A DNA stretch of 10,315 nt from positions 1 to 10,315 of the forward strand of contig JACZST010000049.1 of NCBI GenBank assembly GCA_022574065.1, given 5' to 3'. This document shows, piece after piece, positions 5,455 through 10,315 of the stretch. The translations under genes were made by a program, and so were the position numbers. A model generated the notes under the pieces. The model made no database searches. It saw only the letters and a list, made by a program, of their open reading frames with translations, and was not told where the DNA came from. The first letter of the stretch is position 1, and every line of letters starts with the position of its first letter. Source of the DNA: Acidobacteriota bacterium (lineage in GTDB: Bacteria > Actinomycetota > Acidimicrobiia > Spongiisociales > UBA5794).

Positions 5455-7046
5455 GGTTGCGGACCGCAGCCATCATCGCGTTGCCGGTCGCCTTCCTCGG
5501 ATACTTCTTCGTCTACCCCCTCGCCACCATCCTGCTCACCGGCCTCAACTCCGGAGACGCCGGCTCGGCGTTCGCCGCCGTGGTGACCGATCCGATCTTG
5601 CGGTCGGTCGCTTGGTTCACCTTGTGGCAGGCGGTGGCATCGACGGTGTTGACCTTCGCTGTCGGGCTCCCCGCCGCCTACGTGTTCGCTCGATATTCGT
5701 TTCCGGGGCGCTCGGTGTTCCGCGCCCTCACCCTGGTACCGTTCGTGCTCCCCACCCTGGCGGTCGCCACCGCCATGCTGGCCCTCCTCGGACCGACCAG
5801 CCCGTTCGGGATCGACCTGCGGGGCACGGTGTGGATCATCCTCATCGCCCACGTCTTCTACAACCTCGCCATTGTGATCAGGGGCGTCGGAAGTTTTTGG
5901 GAGCACATCGATCCCAGCATCGAGCGCGCGGCAAGGGTGCTCGGAGCAAGCCGTATCCGGACGTTCCTCGAGGTCACCCTGCCGCTGCTGCGCCCGGCCA
6001 TCCTGTCGGCGGCGGCACTGGTGTTCCTGTTCACGTTCACTTCGTTCGGAGTCGTGCTCGTCCTCGGCGACCTCAGCCACACCACCATCGAGGTCGAGAT
6101 CTGGAGACAAACAACCTCATTCCGTCGCCTCGACATCGCGGCGGCTCTTGCCATATTCCAGCTCGTCGGGGTGGGTCTGATCCTTTTCGCCTACAGCCGG
6201 GCCAGCCAGGTCCGCCAGCTCCAGCTCCCCTACCGGCCATCCGGCGAGACGCTGCGAAGGCCGCGAACGGCCGGGGAACGTTGGTTCGTCGGCGGAACCC
6301 TCGCCGTCCTTGCCGTCATCGTGGTGATCCCGATCGCGGTGTTGGTCGGCAAATCGCTGACCACCGCCACCGGCTTCGGGTTCGAGAACTACACCAGCCT
6401 GTTCACACCCACGCTCGGGGTCACCGCCCCCAATGCCATCGGCAACACGCTGCGCTTCGCCATCCCAGCGGTGCTGATCGCAACCCTCATTGGCATGCTG
6501 GCAGCCGTGTCCATCGCCTACGAGCGCGGCAGGATCGGCAGGGTTTTCGATACCATGCTCATGCTCCCACTCGGCGCTTCGGCGGTCATGATCGGATTCG
6601 GGTTCCTCGTGGCCCTCGACGAACCGATCGATCTGCGGACTTCCGTCATCCTGATTCCGATCGCCCACTCCCTGGTCGCCATTCCGTTCATCGTTCGCAG
6701 CACGGTGCCGGCGATGCGCTCGATTCAGCACCGGCTGCGCGAGGCGGCGGCCGTTCTCGGTACCTCCCCCGCGGTGGTGTGGCGGGAGATCGATCTGCCG
6801 ATCATCAGCAGAGCGGTGGCGGTCGGGGCCGCATTTGCCTTTGCAATTTCGGTTAGAGAGTTCGGGGCCACCGCGTTCATCGTCAGACGGACCTCGACGA
6901 CGATACCGGTCGCCATCTTCCGGCTGCTGGGCCGGCCGGGGAGCTTCGGGAGGGCGATGGCACTCTCTGTGATGCTGATGGGCCTCGCCGCTATCGCTGC
7001 TTTGGCGGTCGAGGCACTACGCGGTGCTACGACCGGCGACATCTGA
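5451..7046 (+). CDS. thiP: Thiamine ABC transporter permease (fused two-domain)
   Basis: Inner-membrane channel of the thiamine importer, with 531 residues. It consists of two homologous BPD_transp_1 domains in one chain, as in E. coli ThiP (536 aa). Each half has about six hydrophobic segments and an EAA loop that docks with the ATPase: ERAARVLGASRIRTFLEVTLP (near residues 160-180) in the first half and REAAAVLGTSPAVVWREIDLP (near 430-450) in the second. A first membrane helix follows the start (ALPVAFLGYFFVYPLATILL), and a charged cytoplasmic linker around residues 247-275 separates the halves. The ATG at 5451 overlaps the preceding stop (ATGA). The reading frame is open well upstream, but that part lies inside thiB. 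The stop overlaps the next start by one base (TGATG), so the assembly subunits are coupled. Confidence 0.93.
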   Translation: MRLRTAAIIALPVAFLGYFFVYPLATILLTGLNSGDAGSAFAAVVTDPILRSVAWFTLWQAVASTVLTFAVGLPAAYVFARYSFPGRSVFRALTLVPFVLPTLAVATAMLALLGPTSPFGIDLRGTVWIILIAHVFYNLAIVIRGVGSFWEHIDPSIERAARVLGASRIRTFLEVTLPLLRPAILSAAALVFLFTFTSFGVVLVLGDLSHTTIEVEIWRQTTSFRRLDIAAALAIFQLVGVGLILFAYSRASQVRQLQLPYRPSGETLRRPRTAGERWFVGGTLAVLAVIVVIPIAVLVGKSLTTATGFGFENYTSLFTPTLGVTAPNAIGNTLRFAIPAVLIATLIGMLAAVSIAYERGRIGRVFDTMLMLPLGASAVMIGFGFLVALDEPIDLRTSVILIPIAHSLVAIPFIVRSTVPAMRSIQHRLREAAAVLGTSPAVVWREIDLPIISRAVAVGAAFAFAISVREFGATAFIVRRTSTTIPVAIFRLLGRPGSFGRAMALSVMLMGLAAIAALAVEALRGATTGDI

Positions 7047-8029
7047 TGCTCGAGCTCCACAGCATCACCGTGCGCTTCGGGCCGGTCGCCGCGCTCGATG
7101 ACGTGAACCTGACCGTGCCGGATCGCTCCACCCTTGCCCTGATCGGGCCCTCGGGCTCGGGAAAATCCACTCTCCTTCGGGTCATCGCCGGTCTCGAGCA
7201 CCCGCAAGCGGGCGACACTCGTTGGGATGGAGAATCCATCCTGAAGGTTCCGCCACATCGGCGAGGCTTCGGGATGATGTTCCAGGACTATGCGCTGTTC
7301 CCCCACCGGACCGTTTCGCAGAACGTGGCGTTCGGTCTTCGTATGAAGCGGTTCGACGGCGACGAACTCGCCGCGCGCACCAAGGCATCTCTCGACCTCG
7401 TCGGTCTGGCCGGCTACGCGACCCGCTCGGTGGGCACGCTGTCCGGCGGCGAGCAGCAGCGGGTCGCCCTGGCCAGGACCCTGGCTCCGGAACCGCGGCT
7501 GGTCCTCCTCGACGAGCCCCTCGGCGCACTCGACCGATCCCTGCGGGAGAGACTCATCGAGGACATGCGCGACATCTTCGAAGCTGTGAGCGCAACTGCT
7601 CTCTATGTCACCCACGACCGCGAGGAAGCGTTCACCATTGCCGATCGGGTCGCGGTGATCGACCGGGGACGCATCATTGCGGAGGGAACGCCTGAGGAGA
7701 TCTGGTACCGACCGACGACAGCGAGGGCGGCGGAGCTGATCGGCTTGGAGAATCGGCTCTCCGCAAAGGACTTGGCGTCGCTGGGTCTCCGCGGACCTGC
7801 ATCGGCGCTCGACTCGGCAGTGCTTCCACCGGGCGCGATCAACCTGAGTACAGACGGGACGCCGAATAGCACCGTCGTTCGGGTTCGATTTCGCGGAGGT
7901 GGTTATCGCGTCGCCGTCAAGATGGACGGCGGGTCCCTCCTCATCGCTTCAACGGACGGCCGCCTCGCAGAGGGAACACGAGTCAGGGCCAGCGTCGATC
8001 CGTCACGGCTCAGCCGCTTCGGGGAGTGA
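7046..8029 (+). CDS. thiQ: Thiamine ABC transporter ATP-binding protein, with C-terminal extension
   Basis: Cytoplasmic ATPase that powers thiamine import, with 327 residues. All ABC motifs are intact: Walker A GPSGSGKST at 34-42, Q-loop FQDYALFPH with Gln80, signature LSGGEQQRVALAR at 132-144, Walker B LVLLDEP at 152-158, D-loop GALD at 160-163, and H-loop His190 in YVTHD. The NBD ends near residue 235. About 90 further residues follow, ending in a beta-rich stretch (VVRVRFRGGGYRVAVKMDGG) that resembles the TOBE/OB-like regulatory domain of PotA/FbpC-type ATPases. E. coli ThiQ is only 232 aa and lacks this. By sequence alone it could be an iron or polyamine ATPase; its place as the last gene of the riboswitch operon supports thiamine. 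The start overlaps the permease stop by one base, with no separate SD. Confidence 0.9.
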   Translation: MLELHSITVRFGPVAALDDVNLTVPDRSTLALIGPSGSGKSTLLRVIAGLEHPQAGDTRWDGESILKVPPHRRGFGMMFQDYALFPHRTVSQNVAFGLRMKRFDGDELAARTKASLDLVGLAGYATRSVGTLSGGEQQRVALARTLAPEPRLVLLDEPLGALDRSLRERLIEDMRDIFEAVSATALYVTHDREEAFTIADRVAVIDRGRIIAEGTPEEIWYRPTTARAAELIGLENRLSAKDLASLGLRGPASALDSAVLPPGAINLSTDGTPNSTVVRVRFRGGGYRVAVKMDGGSLLIASTDGRLAEGTRVRASVDPSRLSRFGE

Positions 8030-8587
8030 TCAGTCGAGCAACTCGGCGGTGAACACGACCTTGGCGAAATCGTCTTGCAGGTTCACCTGCGTGTACCGAG
8101 CGAGTTCGCGTGCCCTGAACACCTGGTGGTTGGGGGCAACGATGTCAAAGGTAAACGTCGCATCGCTGACGAAAAGCACCTCGTATCCAAGGTCGCTGGC
8201 CATGCGGGCGGTGGTCTCGCAGCAGACGTTGGTCTGGATGCCACAGATGGCAACCCCACCGATTCCGTTCTCTTGGAGCCAGCCATGCAGGTCGGGTTTG
8301 CCGAGGAAGGCCGAGTGGGTGGATTTCACGACAAAGAGATCGGGTTTGCCGGTGATCTCGTCCTTCAACCCGTTTCCGTCGCGGTTGGGGGCGATCGGCG
8401 ACAGCTCGTTCTGTGAGTCGTGGCGGACATAGACAATGGGCCAGTCGTGCGATCGCCACGCCTCGAGCAGCTTGGCGACATTCGCCTCACATTCGGGGTT
8501 GTTGCGCTGACCGTAGAACGACTCGTCGTCGAACCCCTTCTGCATATCGATGACGATGAGAGCGGTGCTCTCAGTCCAATCTGTCAC
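8030..8587 (-). CDS. Isochorismatase-family cysteine hydrolase
   Basis: A 185-residue alpha/beta hydrolase of the isochorismatase/nicotinamidase superfamily. The catalytic triad is complete: Asp14 in LIVIDMQ, Lys88 in FVVKSTHSAF, and Cys122 in GIQTNVCCETTAR. The Cys rules out true isochorismatases that lack it and fits amidase-type members (nicotinamidase, N-carbamoylsarcosine amidase and similar). The substrate is not assignable; the zinc-site pattern of nicotinamidases is not evident. The start is GTG with GGAGGAGAGGAA just upstream, a strong SD. It lies 33 bp downstream of the SDR gene on the same strand and is probably cotranscribed with it. Its stop codon abuts that of thiQ with no gap. 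Confidence 0.9.
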   Translation of the reverse strand: MTDWTESTALIVIDMQKGFDDESFYGQRNNPECEANVAKLLEAWRSHDWPIVYVRHDSQNELSPIAPNRDGNGLKDEITGKPDLFVVKSTHSAFLGKPDLHGWLQENGIGGVAICGIQTNVCCETTARMASDLGYEVLFVSDATFTFDIVAPNHQVFRARELARYTQVNLQDDFAKVVFTAELLD

Positions 8588-8620
8588 GCCGGATTCCTCT
8601 CCTCCGGGAAGGCTACGACT

Positions 8621-9526
8621 CTACGAGAACAGCAGCGGGCCAAGCTTGGCGAACTCGTCGCGAGACGAGTACGGCACGATGTAGCCCTCTTCAACACGGA
8701 TGTCATCGACGTGTTCGGCGATGTCCTCAATAGAAATCGTTCCATCCTTTTCCGGGTGTTTGAAATACCCGCTACACAGACCGGTGAATATCCTGCTGAC
8801 CGAACCTGCGCCAACCGACCACACCTCGCCGCTGAGGTCACATCCCTCGGATGCCAGGTAGGCGACGGCGGGAGCCACGGATGCAGGATCCGCCGCATCC
8901 GCCATCTCGCCGAGGATCTCCTCGGTCATCCTGGTGTTGGCGATGGGGGCAACCGTGTTGACGTTGATTCCATACTTGGCGCCTTCGAGCTTGAGCACGT
9001 TGGTGAAGCCGAACAGCCCTGCCTTGGCGGCGCCGTAGTTCGACTGGCCGAAGTTCCCGAACAGGCCCGATGCGGAGGACGTCATGATGATCCGGCCGTA
9101 CTGCTGCTCCTTCATGCGAGCAAACGCCGGGCTGGTCACATAGAAGGCCCCCTTGAGATGCACCGCCAGTACCGCTTCGAGATCGTCCCACCCCATGTTC
9201 AGCAACGTGCGGTCGCGTAGGATCCCGGCGTTGTTGATCAGGATGTCCACCCTGCCGAAGGAGTCGATCGCCTTCCGGACGATCGACTCGCCTCCCTCGG
9301 GCTCGGCGACCGAGCTGTATTCGGCGACCGCAACACCCCCGGCCGATTCGATTTCGGCAACCGTGGCGTCTGCGGTCTTGGCATCCTTTCCTTCCCCGTG
9401 CACCGACCCGCCGAGGTCGTTGACCACGACGGCGGCGCCTCGCGATGCCAGCAGCGTCGCATATGCCTTGCCCAACCCTCCGCCTGCCCCGGTCACGATG
9501 GCGACTCGGTCCTGAAAGTCGATCAT
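8621..9526 (-). CDS. SDR oxidoreductase, similar to MFE-2 (3R)-hydroxyacyl-CoA dehydrogenase domain
   Basis: A 301-residue short-chain dehydrogenase. Cofactor loop TGAGGGLG is at 12-19, Asp37 in VVNDLGG (37-40) indicates NAD(H) preference, and NNAG is at 98-101. The catalytic residues are Ser151 (MTSSAS), Tyr164 and Lys168 (YGAAK). NDLGG followed by a long GEGKDAKTAD loop, NNAGILRDR, and YGRIIMTSSASGLFGNFGQS are characteristic of the dehydrogenase domain of peroxisomal multifunctional enzyme type 2 and its bacterial relatives, which oxidise (3R)-hydroxyacyl-CoA. The last 55-60 residues, including SGYFKHPEKDG and IAEHVDDI, extend beyond a classical 250-aa SDR. The start is ATG with AAGGAGG 4 bases upstream. 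It is the probable promoter-proximal gene of a two-gene unit with the hydrolase. The acyl-CoA role is inferred from family resemblance. Confidence 0.9.
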   Translation of the reverse strand: MIDFQDRVAIVTGAGGGLGKAYATLLASRGAAVVVNDLGGSVHGEGKDAKTADATVAEIESAGGVAVAEYSSVAEPEGGESIVRKAIDSFGRVDILINNAGILRDRTLLNMGWDDLEAVLAVHLKGAFYVTSPAFARMKEQQYGRIIMTSSASGLFGNFGQSNYGAAKAGLFGFTNVLKLEGAKYGINVNTVAPIANTRMTEEILGEMADAADPASVAPAVAYLASEGCDLSGEVWSVGAGSVSRIFTGLCSGYFKHPEKDGTISIEDIAEHVDDIRVEEGYIVPYSSRDEFAKLGPLLFS

Positions 9527-9567
9527 GGGCCCTCCTTACTCGGGGACGGCGAACCGTAGCGCGATTA
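9527..9567 (-). promoter_or_regulatory. 5' flank of the SDR gene with strong SD
   Basis: On the minus strand AAGGAGG (9531-9537) stands 4 bases before the ATG. The promoter of the SDR-hydrolase pair should lie here or within the adjacent palindromic repeat, unless transcription runs through from the upstream AlkZ-like gene. No clear -10/-35 pair is seen. Confidence 0.4.
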
Positions 9568-9695
9568 TCTCCCCCCTCAGGGGGGGGGTCCAAACCGCAG
9601 GGAAGGGAAGGGGGTCAAACCGTAATCGCGACGATAGCCCTGACCCCCTCCTTCCCGCACGCTCCGCCTGTGGTCCACCTCCCCCTGAGGGGAGG
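9568..9695. repeat. Nested palindromic repeat (REP-doublet-like)
   Basis: The ends are two small hairpins in inverted orientation. The left has CCCCCC (9571-9576) and GGGGGG (9580-9585) around TCA; the right has CCTCCCC (9678-9684) and GGGGAGG (9689-9695) around CTGA. The ends also pair with each other imperfectly: CCTCAGGGGG... and TCCA on the left match TGGTCCACCTCCCCCTGAGG on the right. Inside lies a second inverted repeat: GGGGGTCA (9610-9617) with TGACCCCC (9641-9648), extended by GGGAAGG (9600-9606) and CCTTCCC (9650-9656) with a bulge. The central loop is about 23 bases. It sits immediately after the AlkZ-like gene. It could be a dispersed mobile repeat, a terminator-like structure for that gene, or both; there is no U tract typical of an intrinsic terminator. 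Confidence 0.75.
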
Positions 9696-9702
9696 CTAGG
9701 AG

Positions 9703-10315
9703 TCATCCGATGACGGACGACAGCTTTCCCGCCAGGTCGCCGTTCGGCTTCACCACCACGTCTGAGAGCCCGAGCCATGACCCGAGCTCGCCAAGCTCGG
9801 CGGCCAGAGCGGACGCTACTCGCGACGAATCTTCGCCCTCCTCGAGGTGCGAGCCCTGGACGAGCAGCGCACCTCTCTCACGATCAGCCTTGAGGTCTAC
9901 CCTGGCCACCAGCGCGCCGTCCAACAGAAACGGCAGCACGTAGTAGCCGTACTGGCGCTTCGGCTTTGGCACGTAGATCTCGATGCGGTAATGGAAGTCG
10001 AACAGGCGCTCGACGCGGTCGCGGTTGAAGATCAACGAGTCGAACGGGCTCAGCAGCGTCGTGCCGATGGCTCGACGGGGCAGGACGGCTTCGGGATGGA
10101 CGAAGGCCGGCCTCCCCCACCCGTCGACCGCCACCGGCTCGAGGTGGCCTGCTGCAACCAGCTCGGCGATCACCTTCCGGGCCGTCGGTACATGGAGCCG
10201 GTGGTAGTCGGCAAGGTCGCCTGCGGTCCCGACCGCGAGGTGGCGACCGGCATCCATCAACAGCATACGAAACGCCTCGATTCTGTCGGGTGCTTCGGCA
10301 GACAGGGCCTCCTCG
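9703..10315 (-). CDS. Winged-helix DNA-binding protein, AlkZ/YcaQ-like (partial)
   Basis: The frame is open to the window edge, so the N-terminal part is missing; 203 C-terminal residues are visible. An internal ATG at 10266 is not the true start, because conserved sequence (EALSAEAPDRIEAFRMLL) continues upstream of it. Visible are a winged-helix segment (TAGDLADYHRL with VPTARKVIAELVAAGHL), then LLSPFDSLIFNRDRVERLF, HYRIEIYVPKPKRQYGYYVL and ALVARVDLKADR. These are hallmarks of the HTH_42 / YcaQ family, in which E. coli AlkZ is a DNA glycosylase that unhooks interstrand crosslinks. The catalytic QxQ motif lies in the N-terminal region outside the window, so enzyme activity cannot be judged here; some relatives protect antibiotic producers from their own DNA-alkylating products. 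The gene is followed at 7 bp by the palindromic repeat. Confidence 0.88.
   Translation of the reverse strand, partial: EEALSAEAPDRIEAFRMLLMDAGRHLAVGTAGDLADYHRLHVPTARKVIAELVAAGHLEPVAVDGWGRPAFVHPEAVLPRRAIGTTLLSPFDSLIFNRDRVERLFDFHYRIEIYVPKPKRQYGYYVLPFLLDGALVARVDLKADRERGALLVQGSHLEEGEDSSRVASALAAELGELGSWLGLSDVVVKPNGDLAGKLSSVIG

Noticed and set aside
5406..6110. Long minus-strand reading frame (234 codons) opposite the permease gene
   Set aside because: It is the complement of a high-GC coding region; the composition (Glu/Asp/Arg/Gln-rich, no domain) is typical of a shadow frame, and the plus strand carries a clear ThiP. The same applies to 3644-4438, 6117-6731 and 6725-7615 on the minus strand.
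5612..6856. 414-codon plus-strand frame inside thiP
   Set aside because: His/Arg/Pro/Gly-rich translation with no recognisable domain, out of frame with the permease. It is an artefact of high GC.
9568..9695. Standard rho-independent terminator
   Set aside because: The hairpins are GC-rich, but neither strand has the expected T tract after a stem, and the two-ended nested symmetry is more than a terminator needs.

Overview
The window is high-GC DNA that looks bacterial and most likely actinobacterial (possibly Acidimicrobiia-like). The evidence is GC-rich third codon positions, GTG starts, an actinobacterial-style TPP aptamer, and stop/start overlaps within an operon. This is inference; no rRNA or other phylogenetic marker is present. 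I found no tRNA, rRNA, transposase, CRISPR array or phage gene.

Left part (1-2714): a loosely packed set of small genes. It holds the possible 3' end of an unknown gene, a cupin protein (minus), an unusual SDR oxidoreductase (plus), a stand-alone 75-aa LuxR/GerE-type DNA-binding protein (minus) and a VOC/glyoxalase-like gene broken by one in-frame TAA. Intergenic gaps are larger here, the VOC area looks less GC-rich, and one gene is decaying, which suggests accessory or relaxed-selection DNA.

Centre (2734-8029): uridine kinase (minus) stands divergent from a thiamine salvage operon. A TPP riboswitch, whose 3' end contains the Shine-Dalgarno sequence, precedes thiamine pyrophosphokinase, then a thiamine-binding lipoprotein, a fused two-domain permease and an ATPase. 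All four genes are joined by 1-4 bp stop/start overlaps. Together they capture thiamine, import it and convert it directly to TPP, and TPP should shut the unit off through the riboswitch. The udk/riboswitch intergenic region carries a short array of heptanucleotide repeats.

Right part (8030-10315): three minus-strand genes. These are a winged-helix AlkZ/YcaQ-like protein (5' part outside the window), an SDR resembling the (3R)-hydroxyacyl-CoA dehydrogenase domain of peroxisomal multifunctional enzyme 2, and an isochorismatase-fold cysteine hydrolase. A nested palindromic repeat of about 128 bp, resembling a REP doublet, lies between the first two. The hydrolase and the thiamine operon meet tail to tail with no intervening base.

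Most notable: the riboswitch-controlled kinase plus transporter cassette, the palindromic repeat, the heptad repeat array, the nonsense-interrupted VOC gene, and the solo LuxR-type regulator with repeats in its upstream region. I did not find convincing evidence for a wholly new system.
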